Assembly: GCA_964574335.1 (NCBI GenBank)
Contig: CAZNNH010000039.1
Location: 1 to 41,126, forward strand
DNA: 41,126 bases
From: CAZNNH01 sp964574335
GTDB taxonomy: Bacteria; Acidobacteriota; Vicinamibacteria; Fen-336
Reading direction: 5' to 3'
Shown: piece by piece, positions 6,931-15,293 of the stretch
Position numbering within the stretch: position 1 is the stretch's first letter
Layout: each line of letters starts with the position of its first letter
Notes under the pieces: model-generated
Database searches by the model: none
What the model was told of the DNA's origin: nothing
The model's input: the letters and a program-made list of their open reading frames with translations, nothing else
Translations under genes and position numbers: made by a program

Positions 6931-7884
6931 CTAGCTGGGGGCGTAGTAGCCGATCTTGTGACGGATATGCACGTCGTCGCGGTCCGGCACCCGCACCACG
7001 ATACGCCGCCACTTGCCGTCGCGACGCTTGTTGGCGGAGACGTAGCCCAGGTTGTACTGGGTGCGGAGCTCCTCGGCGATGCGGTCGTACACGGCGTCGA
7101 GCTCCGAGAGCGAGGCGGGGAAGAACACCTGGCCGCCGCTCTCGCGCGACAGCGTGGTCAGCAGGTGTGCCGCCTGGCTGAAGGCGAGCCGGTCGTTCTC
7201 GCGCACCCGGTCCGGCCTCAGGCTGATCGAGTAGATGTTGATCTCGGACTGGCGGGCCAGCTCGACCACCTGCTCGTCGGTGACCAGCGAGGCGGTGTCC
7301 TCACCGTCCGAGAGCAGGATGATCGCCCGTCGCCGGAGCTCGCCGGCGCGCTTCTCCTTGGACAGCTCCTTGAGGGAGATGTAGAGGGCGTTGTGCAGTG
7401 CGGTCGGCCCCGAGGCGTGCAGGTTGTGCACCGCAGCCTCGAGCGCCTCGTGGTCGGCGGTGAAGTCCTGAAGGGTCTTGATCCGGTCGTTGAACTGCAC
7501 CACCTCGGCGGCGTCCTGGGGGCGCAGGGTGGCGATGAAGCGGATCGCGGCGGCCTGGGCCACCGAGAGCTTCTGGTCCATCGACGCCGAGGTGTCGATC
7601 AGCAGCACCAGGGAGATGGGAAGGTTCTCGTGGGTGAAGACCGAGAGCTGCTGGCGGATCCCGTCCTCGTAGACGGCGAAGTCCTTCTCCTCGAGATCGG
7701 TCACGTACCGGTTGCGGGCGTCGGTGACCGAGACCGTCAGGTTCACGATCTCGACCTCGACCTCGAAGGTGAGGGGCCGCGGCGTCGGCGTGGGTCGGGG
7801 AGCGGGGGCCTGCTGAGGACGGTCCTGCGCGGTGGCCACGGCCGCGGCCAGGATCACCAGAAGCGGCAGGAGACGTCGGCTCAC
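6931..7884 (-). CDS. VWFA-related (acidobacterial type) exported protein
   Basis: A 317-residue protein with a signal peptide (about 1-19), a Pro-rich linker (APAPRPTPTPRP), a short strand-rich N-terminal segment typical of the VWFA-related acidobacterial family (VEIVNLTVSVTDARNRYVTDLEEKDFAVYEDG) and a von Willebrand A domain at about 90-280. The metal-binding MIDAS motif D97-T-S-A-S is intact, with a later acidic loop LLSDGEDTAS. The protein ends shortly after the domain (RRIVVRVPDRDDVHIRHKIGYYAPS). Members are secreted and presumed to bind proteins in a Mg-dependent way; partners are unknown. The gene overlaps the upstream VWA gene by 4 bp, so the two are co-expressed. Confidence 0.88.
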   Translation of the reverse strand: MSRRLLPLLVILAAAVATAQDRPQQAPAPRPTPTPRPLTFEVEVEIVNLTVSVTDARNRYVTDLEEKDFAVYEDGIRQQLSVFTHENLPISLVLLIDTSASMDQKLSVAQAAAIRFIATLRPQDAAEVVQFNDRIKTLQDFTADHEALEAAVHNLHASGPTALHNALYISLKELSKEKRAGELRRRAIILLSDGEDTASLVTDEQVVELARQSEINIYSISLRPDRVRENDRLAFSQAAHLLTTLSRESGGQVFFPASLSELDAVYDRIAEELRTQYNLGYVSANKRRDGKWRRIVVRVPDRDDVHIRHKIGYYAPS

Positions 7885-8771
7885 GGCTCCTCGACCTCCG
7901 GCGTCCCGAGCCGGACCCTGACCTCCGGACGCGCCACCTGCAGCTCCAGCTTGCGCTTCTCGATCTCGGGCAGCGTCACGTAGCGGATTCGGTACCGGCC
8001 GCGAAGGTCCGCCGTGAGCTTCTGGACGGTCCGGGAGAGACCCATGGCGGTCAGCAGCCGCTGGTAGTAGCCGCCGGTCTTCCGGGCCAGCTCGGAGGCG
8101 ACGTACTCGTAATCGACCCTCGACACCTCGCCGCCACCCAGCGCCTGGAACGAAGAGGCTGGATCCAGATCGAAGAGTACGAAGTCGTAGACGAACGGGT
8201 ACCCGGAGGCGCGGGCTACCGCGTGGATGCGGTCGTAGTTGGTGAAGCCGACGCCGGTGCCGCTCAACGCGATCACCTCGGTGCGCGCGCCCTCCTTCGC
8301 CTCGAGGTCCTTGGGGATCTCCACCACCGCGTCGATCAACCGGTTGCCGCCCCGCGGCATCACCCTCAGCAGCGCGGCGCGGACCGGCTCCGGGTCGGTG
8401 CCGAAGTCAAGGAGCTGCTCGGGCCGATCGCCGGTGGTCCAGATCGCGTAGCGGGTGCCGGCAGGCAGCCCGCGGACCAGGCTGACGGCCGCGTCCACCA
8501 CGTGGAAGCGGTAGTCGCTCTCGAGGGGGGCGCTCGAGTCCACCAGGATCGCCACCGTCAGCGGCCTCTCGTCCCGCTCGATCCGGACGAGATCACGGGC
8601 CACGCCGTTCTCGAGCAGCGCCACCTCATCGGGGCGGAGATCGAGGATTGGCGAGCCCTTCGAGTCGGTGATCGAGGCGGAGAGGGTGCGCACCTCTGCC
8701 GGAGCAGGGGAGCCAGCCTGCGAGACGAGCAGGGCCAGCAACGTCAGGGCGGGCATCGATACCATCGACAC
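7881..8771 (-). CDS. Second VWA-like exported protein, degenerate MIDAS
   Basis: About 296 residues. A hydrophobic start (MPALTLLALLVSQAG) serves as signal peptide, then VRTLSASITDSKGSPILDLRPDEVALLENG, the same N-terminal segment as in the downstream VWA protein, then a VWA-like fold. The MIDAS position reads D78-S-S-A-P, so the last serine of DxSxS is replaced by proline, and metal binding may be weakened. The C-terminus (TADLRGRYRIRYVTLPE) matches the family's closing strands. The start is uncertain: GTG 8771, ATG 8765 and ATG 8756 are all in frame, none has a good Shine-Dalgarno sequence, and a promoter ends only a few bases upstream. Confidence 0.8.
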   Translation of the reverse strand: MSMVSMPALTLLALLVSQAGSPAPAEVRTLSASITDSKGSPILDLRPDEVALLENGVARDLVRIERDERPLTVAILVDSSAPLESDYRFHVVDAAVSLVRGLPAGTRYAIWTTGDRPEQLLDFGTDPEPVRAALLRVMPRGGNRLIDAVVEIPKDLEAKEGARTEVIALSGTGVGFTNYDRIHAVARASGYPFVYDFVLFDLDPASSFQALGGGEVSRVDYEYVASELARKTGGYYQRLLTAMGLSRTVQKLTADLRGRYRIRYVTLPEIEKRKLELQVARPEVRVRLGTPEVEEP

Positions 8772-8779
8772 GGGATTCC

Positions 8780-8809
8780 ACTATAGGTTTCCCGCTCCGC
8801 CGGCGTCAA
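8780..8809 (-). promoter_or_regulatory. Sigma-70-type promoter of the VWA pair
   Basis: On the minus strand TTGACG (8809-8804) is followed after 18 bases by TATAGT (8785-8780). The expected transcription start near 8773 falls 2-17 bases before the candidate start codons (8771, 8765, 8756), so the message would be leaderless or nearly so. Confidence 0.65.
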
Positions 8810-8862
8810 CGCGCTATGGATCCTCGCCAGGGACCGGCGCCGCCCCGGCACCCGCGGTCCCC

Positions 8863-8958
8863 GTGCCGGCCCTGAGCGTGACCGTGCTGGCGGTCGCCTA
8901 CCTGCCGGCCCGGCGGGCGCTCCGGATCGACCCGGCCGAGGTGCTGCGACACGACTGA
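8863..8958 (+). pseudogene. C-terminal remnant of an ADOP/MacB-like permease
   Basis: In frame to the TGA at 8956-8958 the sequence reads LSVTVLAVAYLPARRALRID followed by PAEVLRHD. A last membrane helix plus a YLPARRA...DP..VLR tail is the typical C-terminus of MacB/FtsX-type permeases of the acidobacterial duplicated kind; the incomplete permease at the right edge of this window reaches the corresponding AVLLAAYLP. Upstream of about 8860 the frame loses similarity and runs into the promoter and start of the VWA gene, so the rest of the gene is gone. It is best read as a deletion or insertion scar. Confidence 0.65.
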
Positions 8959-8979
8959 GCCGGGGATGGGCCTCGTAAC

Positions 8980-9007
8980 TTGACGGCGCTTCAGCCCTTT
9001 CTATAAG
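8980..9007 (+). promoter_or_regulatory. Sigma-70-type promoter of nuoLM
   Basis: TTGACG (8980-8985) is followed after 16 bases by TATAAG (9002-9007). The predicted transcript start near 9014 leaves a 5' leader of about 44 bases before the nuoL ATG at 9058. Confidence 0.7.
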
Positions 9008-9057
9008 ATCAGCAACGCTTTGCGGCTCCGGACCTGCCCGAGAGCAGCGAGGACACG

Positions 9058-11172
9058 ATGAGCCGGCTTCTCTACCTGATCCCTCTCTTCCCCCTGCTGG
9101 GTTTCCTCTTCAACCTGATCGTCGGGGTGCGCTTCCTCTCCGAGAAGGGCAGCCACCACGGCGAGCACCCCCCTCGGCCCTCCCCGCTGGTGAGCGGGGT
9201 GGCGTGCCTGGCCGTGGCGCTATCGTTCCTGGCCGCGGTCCTGGCCGTGATCGAGGCCCACGCGGCCCCCGACGGGACGCTGGTCCAGGTGGTCTGGAGC
9301 TGGATCCCGGGCGGGATGACCGAGGCCGCCACAGGTGCGGTGCCGTTCCACGTCGACTGGGCGCTGCAGGTCGACCCGCTCTCCTCGGTGATGATCCTGG
9401 TGGTCAGCTTCGTGGGCCTGTTCATCCACGTCTACTCGGTCGGCTACATGGCCCACGACGCCGGCTACGCCCGCTACATGGCCTACCTGAACCTGTTCAT
9501 GTTCGCCATGCTGACGCTGGTCCTGGGCGCCAACTACCTGGTGCTCTTCGTGGGCTGGGAGGGCGTGGGGCTCTGCTCGTACCTGCTGATCGGCTTCTGG
9601 TTCCACAAGCAGAGCGCCTCCGATGCGGGCAAGAAGGCCTTCATCGTCAACCGGATCGGTGACGCCGGCTTCGTGCTCGGCGTGCTCCTGATCTTCTTCA
9701 CCTTCGGAAGCGTCGACTTCCGTACCGTGATGGCCGCCGCTGCCCACCTCCCCGTCGAGCACGTCTGGTCGGGGACGCTCACGATCGCCTGCCTGTGCCT
9801 GTTCTTCGGCGCCTGCGGCAAGAGCGCGCAGATCCCCCTCTACGTCTGGCTTCCCGACGCGATGGAGGGCCCGACCCCGGTCTCGGCCCTGATCCACGCC
9901 GCCACCATGGTGACCGCCGGCGTCTACATGGTGGCGCGCTCGGCGACCCTGTACGCCCACGCCCCCAACGCGCTGCTGGTGGTGGCCCTGGTGGGGGCGA
10001 CGACCGCCATCTTCGCCGCCTCGATCGGCCTGGTCCAGAACGACATCAAGCGGGTACTGGCCTACTCGACGGTGAGCCAGCTCGGCTACATGTTCCTGGC
10101 CTGCGGCGTGGGCGCGTTCGGGGCCGGCGTCTTCCACCTCGGGACCCACGCCTTCTTCAAGGCGCTCCTGTTCCTGTGCTCGGGCTCGGTGATCCACGCC
10201 ATGTCCGGGGAGCAGGACATGCGGAGCATGGGCGGGCTGTGGAAGAAGCTCCCCTGGACCCACGTCACCATGCTGGTGGGCTGCCTGGCCATCGCCGGCG
10301 CCCCGCTCTTCTCCGGCTTCTTCTCGAAGGACGAGATCCTCTGGTCCGCCTTCAAGATCGGCGGCTACGGGCAGGTCGTCTGGGGGATCGGCTTCGTGGC
10401 GGCGGCGATGACCGCCTTCTACATGTTCCGCCTCTACTACATGACCTTCCACGGCACCTTCCGGGGGACCGAGGAGCAGGCCCACCACCTCCACGAGTCG
10501 CCGCGATCGATGATCCTGCCGCTGCAGGTGCTGGCGCTGGGGGCGATCCTGGTGGGCTTCCTCGGGGTCCCCGCGGTGCTGTTCGGCGGCAACTGGATCG
10601 AGCACTTCCAGCACCCGGTCTACGCCGACGCGAACCACACCCTGGAGGCGATCTTCACCCGCCCGGCCCCGGGCCATGCCGCCGAGCTGGGCCTGATGGC
10701 GGCCAGCGTGACGGTGGCGCTGATCGGCTTCCTGATCGCCACGCGCCTCTACGTCTGGCGGCCCGAGATCCCCAAGCGCCTCGCCGAGTCCTGGTCGGGG
10801 ATCCACCGGGTGCTGCTGAACAAGTATTACGTCGACGAGCTGTACGGGAAGGTGGTGGTGCGGGGGCTGGCGCTGGGCGGCGGGAGCACCTTGCACAAGG
10901 TGGACCGCTTCGTCATCGACGGCGGGGACGGCCAGGTGCGCCCCGGCTTCGGAGTCAACGGCGTCGCCTGGACCGCCCGCGACATCGTGGCACGGCTCTC
11001 CAACGCCTGGGACAAGTACGTGGTGGACGGCCTGGTCAACCTGGCGGCGTGGATCCTGGACAACCTCAGCTACGCCTTCCGGGCGTTCCAGAACGGCCTG
11101 GTCCAGCAGTACGCCCTGGCCATGCTGATCGCGGTCCTGTTCATGATCGGGGCCAGCCTTCTGATCCAGTAG
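9058..11172 (+). CDS. nuoL: NADH-quinone oxidoreductase subunit L
   Basis: A 704-residue polytopic membrane protein, the distal proton-pumping subunit of complex I. The family signature regions are present: GWEGVGLCSYLLIGFW with the conserved glutamate (about E168) and GKSAQIPLYVWLPDAMEGPTPVSALIHAATMV with the conserved lysine and histidine. The long C-terminal lateral helix and anchor helix of NuoL are also there (HRVLLNKYYVDELYGK through to LIAVLFMIGASLLIQ), which separates it from NuoM, NuoN and short Mrp homologs. GAGGA lies 4 bases before the ATG. nuoM follows after 22 bases. Upstream there is no nuoK, nuoJ or nuoI but a permease remnant and its own promoter, so the pair is separated from the rest of complex I. 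Confidence 0.96.
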   Translation: MSRLLYLIPLFPLLGFLFNLIVGVRFLSEKGSHHGEHPPRPSPLVSGVACLAVALSFLAAVLAVIEAHAAPDGTLVQVVWSWIPGGMTEAATGAVPFHVDWALQVDPLSSVMILVVSFVGLFIHVYSVGYMAHDAGYARYMAYLNLFMFAMLTLVLGANYLVLFVGWEGVGLCSYLLIGFWFHKQSASDAGKKAFIVNRIGDAGFVLGVLLIFFTFGSVDFRTVMAAAAHLPVEHVWSGTLTIACLCLFFGACGKSAQIPLYVWLPDAMEGPTPVSALIHAATMVTAGVYMVARSATLYAHAPNALLVVALVGATTAIFAASIGLVQNDIKRVLAYSTVSQLGYMFLACGVGAFGAGVFHLGTHAFFKALLFLCSGSVIHAMSGEQDMRSMGGLWKKLPWTHVTMLVGCLAIAGAPLFSGFFSKDEILWSAFKIGGYGQVVWGIGFVAAAMTAFYMFRLYYMTFHGTFRGTEEQAHHLHESPRSMILPLQVLALGAILVGFLGVPAVLFGGNWIEHFQHPVYADANHTLEAIFTRPAPGHAAELGLMAASVTVALIGFLIATRLYVWRPEIPKRLAESWSGIHRVLLNKYYVDELYGKVVVRGLALGGGSTLHKVDRFVIDGGDGQVRPGFGVNGVAWTARDIVARLSNAWDKYVVDGLVNLAAWILDNLSYAFRAFQNGLVQQYALAMLIAVLFMIGASLLIQ

Positions 11173-11194
11173 AGGAGTCAAGCAGGAGCGAGCG

Positions 11195-12829
11195 ATGGAG
11201 TTCTACCGAGAGCACATCCTCTCGATCATCACCTACCTACCCGCCCTGGGGGCGGCGTGCCTGCTGTTCTTCCCCTTCTTCAAGGGGAGGGACGACAGGG
11301 TGCGCTGGGCCGCCAACGGCATCGCCCTCCTCGGCTTCCTGGTCAGCCTGCCGCTCTGGTTCTGGTTCGACCGCTCCCACCCGACGCCCTTCCAGTTCGT
11401 GGAGAGGCTCGACTGGATCCCCTCGATCGGCGTCAGCTACCTGTTCGGCGTCGACGGGGTGAGCGTGCTGCTGATCCTGCTGACCACGCTGCTCGGCTTC
11501 ATCGCCGTGCTCTCCTCCTGGACCGCGATCACCGACCGGGTGCGCCCCTACTACATCTTCCTGCTGCTGCTCCAGACCGGCATGCTGGGCGTCTTCTGCG
11601 CCCTCGACATGTTCCTCTTCTACGTCTTCTGGGAGCTGATGCTGGTCCCGATGTACTTCCTGATCGGGATCTGGGGTGGGGCACGCCGGCTCTACGCCGC
11701 CATCAAGTTCTTCCTCTACACCCTGGTCGGCTCGGTGGTGATGCTGCTGGGGATCCTGGCCCTGTACTTCAAGTCGGGCGAGATTCTGGGGAAGGCCACC
11801 TTCGACGTGACCCAGTGGTACCAGATGGGGATCCCCGCCGACCTGCAGTGGTGGGTCTTCCTGGCCTTCTTCCTGGGCTTCGCCATCAAGGTCCCCATGT
11901 TCCCGTTCCACACCTGGCTCCCCGACGCCCACGTCGAGGCGCCCACCGCCGGCTCGGTGATCCTGGCCGGCGTGCTGCTGAAGATGGGGACCTACGGCTT
12001 CCTGCGTTTCTCGCTGCCGCTCTTGCCGCAGGCCACCCTGGAGGCGGTCCCGTGGATGGTCACCCTGGCCATCATCGGCATCGTCTACGCGGGGCTGGTG
12101 ACGCTGGTCCAGAAGGACATGAAGAAGCTGATCGCCTACTCCTCGGTCAGCCACCTGGGCTTCTGCATGCTGGGGATGTTCGCGCTCAACCCGCTCGGCC
12201 TCGAGGGGAGCGTGCTGCAGATGGTCAACCACGGCCTCTCCACCGGCGGGCTCTTCCTGCTGGTGGGCCTCATCTACGAACGGCGCCACACCAAGGAGAT
12301 CGCCCAGTTCGGGGGCCTGGCCCACGTGATGCCCATCTACGCCACCTTCACCCTGATCATCTTCCTGGCCTCGATGGGGCTGCCCACCCTGAACGGCTTC
12401 ATCGGCGAGATCATGATCCTGCAGGGGGCCTACTCGGTGAACCACGTCTGGGCCTACTGGGCGGTGCTCGGCATCGTGCTCGGGGCCGCCTACCTGCTCT
12501 GGCTCTACCAGCGGGTCTTCTGGGGCGAGGTCGACCGGGACGAGAACCGGAAGCTGGTCGACCTGAACCGCCGGGAGCTGGCCACCCTGGTCCCGCTGGT
12601 GGTGCTGTGCTTCTGGATCGGCCTGTATCCGAAGCCGTTCCTGGCCTTCCTGCACGAGCCGATGCAGCGGGTGGCGGAGACGGTCCAGCCGGGTCGCTTC
12701 ACGTCGCCGACCGTCCACGCCGCCACCCTCCCGTCCGACCAGGCGACGCCGGCCGACGCCGTCACGCCGGCCGACGAGGCCGAACCCGAGACGGCGGCCC
12801 CGGCGCCCGAGCCCACCGCCACCCACTGA
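11195..12829 (+). CDS. nuoM: NADH-quinone oxidoreductase subunit M
   Basis: A 544-residue antiporter-like subunit of complex I. Diagnostic stretches are FWELMLVPMYFLIGIWGG with the conserved Glu, FAIKVPMFPFHTWLPDAHVE with the conserved Lys, and VTLVQKDMKKLIAYSSVSHLG. AGGAG lies 6 bases before the ATG. After the last membrane helix (about residue 480) there is an unusual tail of about 50 residues, rich in Ala, Pro, Glu and Thr (ATPADAVTPADEAEPETAAP), which standard NuoM proteins lack and which is probably disordered. No nuoN follows; the next gene is an unrelated membrane protein about 100 bases away. Confidence 0.96.
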   Translation: MEFYREHILSIITYLPALGAACLLFFPFFKGRDDRVRWAANGIALLGFLVSLPLWFWFDRSHPTPFQFVERLDWIPSIGVSYLFGVDGVSVLLILLTTLLGFIAVLSSWTAITDRVRPYYIFLLLLQTGMLGVFCALDMFLFYVFWELMLVPMYFLIGIWGGARRLYAAIKFFLYTLVGSVVMLLGILALYFKSGEILGKATFDVTQWYQMGIPADLQWWVFLAFFLGFAIKVPMFPFHTWLPDAHVEAPTAGSVILAGVLLKMGTYGFLRFSLPLLPQATLEAVPWMVTLAIIGIVYAGLVTLVQKDMKKLIAYSSVSHLGFCMLGMFALNPLGLEGSVLQMVNHGLSTGGLFLLVGLIYERRHTKEIAQFGGLAHVMPIYATFTLIIFLASMGLPTLNGFIGEIMILQGAYSVNHVWAYWAVLGIVLGAAYLLWLYQRVFWGEVDRDENRKLVDLNRRELATLVPLVVLCFWIGLYPKPFLAFLHEPMQRVAETVQPGRFTSPTVHAATLPSDQATPADAVTPADEAEPETAAPAPEPTATH

Positions 12830-12926
12830 CGCCGGGCGGCGCGGTGCCGGGTGCGGGCTTGAGCCTCGGGCTTCGGGTGAAGCGGTCGCCGAGCGATCCC
12901 GCCGGCACCCCCATGGGAGCGAGCTG

Positions 12927-14045
12927 ATGGCCGACGACCCTGCACCCGCCACCCGGCAACGAAGGCGTCGCCAGCTCGCGCCGCTTCTGGCGGCGCTCCT
13001 GGTCATCCTGGTCCTGGCCTTCATGGTCTTTCGCCGCTTCCTGCTCACGGTCAGCGTGGCGGCGGCGGTGGCGGTGTTCCTGAACCCGCTGCAGCGGCGG
13101 CTCACCCGGGCGTTGTGGCGCCGGGCCGGCCCGGCGGCGGGCCTGGTGGTGCTGCTGGTCACCCTGGTGATCCTGGTGCCGGTGCTGGTGTCGGCGGCGA
13201 CGCTGAGCTACGAGGCGGCCCAGTTCCTCGATTGGGCCCGGCCCCACCTGCAGCCGCTGGCCCTGCGCGACCTCTACCAGCGCCAGGTGGTGGAGCGGCT
13301 CCCCTCGCTACGGGTCTGGCTGGACGTGGAGAGCCCGCAGCTCGGGTACTTCGTCTCCGATGCCCTACGGCGTGGGGCGGCCGCCCTCAACGGCCTGATC
13401 CAGCACGCCGTCGCCCGTCTCAGCGCCGCCTTCCTGGACCTGGTGGTGTTCCTGCTGACGCTCTACTTCCTGCTCCGGGACGGCGGACGGCTGCGGGCCG
13501 AGCTGCGCCGTATCTCGCCCTTCTCCACGGTGCAGGAGGAGCTGATCACCGACCACCTCGGTCGCACCGTGAAGGGCGTCCTGCAGGCGATGGTGGTGGT
13601 CCCGCTGGCGCAGGGGCTGCTGGCCTACCTGGGCTTCCTGATCTTCGGTGTCCCGGCTCCGCTGCTGTGGGCGCTCTTGGTGGTGCTGGCAGCGCTGATA
13701 CCGATGGTGGGCTCGCCCCTGGGCTGGATCCCCGCCTGCCTCTATCTCTACTTCGAAGGGGTCACCTGGCAGTGGGTGGGGATGTCTCTCTATGGGGTCC
13801 TCGTGATCAGCACCATCGACAACGTCATCAAGCCGCTGCTGCTGCGCGGCTCCGCGCGCATCCACCCCCTGCTCGGCTTCCTGTCGATCCTGGGCGGGAT
13901 GATGGCCTTTGGTCCGCTGGGGTTTTTCGTGGGGCCCCTCGTCCTCTCGCTGGTGCTCTCGGCGATCCGGATCTACCGCCTCGACGTGCTGAGGGCTCCC
14001 CGCCTGGCCACGTCGGCCTCCTCCTCGGAGGCCGAGGCGGGCTGA
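12927..14045 (+). CDS. AI-2E/PerM family membrane protein
   Basis: A 372-residue protein of the AI-2E transporter-like (PerM/YdiK) family. A basic N-terminus (RQRRRRQ) precedes membrane helices at about 20-65, a helical extracytoplasmic region at about 95-165, then the conserved C-terminal membrane bundle at about 175-350, including the family motif YGVLVISTIDNVIKPLLLRG around residue 290 and HPLLGFLSILGGMMAFGPLGFFVGPL. Members export autoinducer-2 or, in other branches, work as Na/H antiporters or other exporters; the substrate cannot be read from sequence. GGGAG is 7 bases before the ATG. It is convergent with the antiporter gene, with only 6 bases between stops, and could be read through from nuoLM. 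Confidence 0.88.
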   Translation: MADDPAPATRQRRRRQLAPLLAALLVILVLAFMVFRRFLLTVSVAAAVAVFLNPLQRRLTRALWRRAGPAAGLVVLLVTLVILVPVLVSAATLSYEAAQFLDWARPHLQPLALRDLYQRQVVERLPSLRVWLDVESPQLGYFVSDALRRGAAALNGLIQHAVARLSAAFLDLVVFLLTLYFLLRDGGRLRAELRRISPFSTVQEELITDHLGRTVKGVLQAMVVVPLAQGLLAYLGFLIFGVPAPLLWALLVVLAALIPMVGSPLGWIPACLYLYFEGVTWQWVGMSLYGVLVISTIDNVIKPLLLRGSARIHPLLGFLSILGGMMAFGPLGFFVGPLVLSLVLSAIRIYRLDVLRAPRLATSASSSEAEAG

Positions 14046-14051
14046 AGCGGG

Positions 14052-15293
14052 TCAGGAGGATCGACTCCCGACCACCCCGAACGGATCCCTCTCGCCGGGC
14101 CGCGCCCCCTTCGCCTTCGCCTCGCCGCTGCGAACCAGGGCAAAGCGCACGCTGATCGGGCCGAACATCTCGTGGATCACCACCGAAGCCAGCACCACCG
14201 TCGTCACCACCGGCCCGAGGGATGGGAAGCGTCGATCGATCACCAGGGTGAGGCCCACGGCCAGGCCGGCCTGGGCCATCAGCGCGTAGCCCAGGTATTG
14301 CTGGACCCGGTGGTCGAGGGCCAGCCAGTGGGCCCCCAGGCGTGCACCGCCGAACTTGCCCACCGCCCGGCCCAGGATGTAGACCACGCCGAGCAGGCCC
14401 ATCGAGGCGACCAGCGAAACGTCCATGTCGGCTCCCGCCAGCACGAAGAAGATCGCGTAGAACGGAGGGTCGGTCCCGGAGAGCGTCTCGAACAGCCACC
14501 GGCTGGTGCGGGAGAGGTTGACCATGGTGGCCCCCACCGACATGCTGGCGACCAGCGGCGACAGATCCAGGATCCGGGCCGAGCCCACGCACAGCAGGAT
14601 CGAGCCGGCTAGCAGGATCAGCATCTCGCCGCTCTCCTTGACCTTCATCGACCAGAAGGCCAGCAGCAGGCCGACCAGGTAGCCGAGCGCCACCGAACCG
14701 ACGAGCTGCCACACCAACGGGTAGACCGACCGATACAGCGTGGACAGGAGCCCGGTCGCGTCGCTGACGGGCGCGGTGAGGTCGATGGCGGTCGCCACCA
14801 GGCTGTAGGCGATGATGCAGAAGATGTTGTTGACGGCGATGATCCCGAGCAGGCTCTCGGTGAGAGGGCCCACGCTGTCGGTCTCGCGGATCACCATCAA
14901 GGTCGAGGCCGGGGCGGTGGCCATCGCCACCGCCCCCAGCAGCAGCGCGACCGGCCAGGGCTGGTCCAGCAGCAGCATCCCACCGCTCACCAGCATCGCC
15001 GCCAGCGACGACTCGACCAGCGTCAGGTAGACGATCTGCCTCCCCAGGCGGCGGAAGCGCGAGAACTCGAAGACCGATCCGATCGAGAACAGGATCAGAC
15101 CCAGCGCCACCTCGCTCAGCACCTCGAGCGCGGTGAGGTTCCTCTGCGAGACCCAGCCCAGCACCGAGGGACCCAGCAGCACGCCGATCAGGATGTAGCC
15201 GGTGACCTCGGGGACCCGGACCAGCCTCACGGCGTGACCGGCCACCAGGGCCAGCAACAGGATCAGGCCCAGGGAGGCCAGCTCGTTCATCAT
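14052..15293 (-). CDS. CPA2-type monovalent cation/proton antiporter
   Basis: A 413-residue membrane protein with about 12 helices and the layout of Na/H exchanger domain proteins of the CPA2 group (Pfam Na_H_Exchanger): RLVRVPEVTGYILIGVLLGP near the N-terminus, LGLILFSIGSVFEFSRFRR in the dimer region, and LLLGAVAMATAPASTLMVIRE in the discontinuous-helix core. The C-terminus is short and basic; there is no TrkA-N (KTN) regulatory domain, unlike KefB and KefC. The start was set at ATG 15293 because it overlaps the TGA of the PDZ gene (ATGA) and begins MMNELASLGLILLLAL; the frame is open upstream only as a shadow. It ends the glgE operon. Ion specificity is unknown. Confidence 0.9.
   Translation of the reverse strand: MMNELASLGLILLLALVAGHAVRLVRVPEVTGYILIGVLLGPSVLGWVSQRNLTALEVLSEVALGLILFSIGSVFEFSRFRRLGRQIVYLTLVESSLAAMLVSGGMLLLDQPWPVALLLGAVAMATAPASTLMVIRETDSVGPLTESLLGIIAVNNIFCIIAYSLVATAIDLTAPVSDATGLLSTLYRSVYPLVWQLVGSVALGYLVGLLLAFWSMKVKESGEMLILLAGSILLCVGSARILDLSPLVASMSVGATMVNLSRTSRWLFETLSGTDPPFYAIFFVLAGADMDVSLVASMGLLGVVYILGRAVGKFGGARLGAHWLALDHRVQQYLGYALMAQAGLAVGLTLVIDRRFPSLGPVVTTVVLASVVIHEMFGPISVRFALVRSGEAKAKGARPGERDPFGVVGSRSS

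Noticed and set aside
9220..11181. 653-codon minus-strand open frame opposite nuoL
   Set aside because: Antisense shadow caused by strong G/C third-position bias in nuoL; its product is a run of His, Gln, Asp and Val without family sequence.
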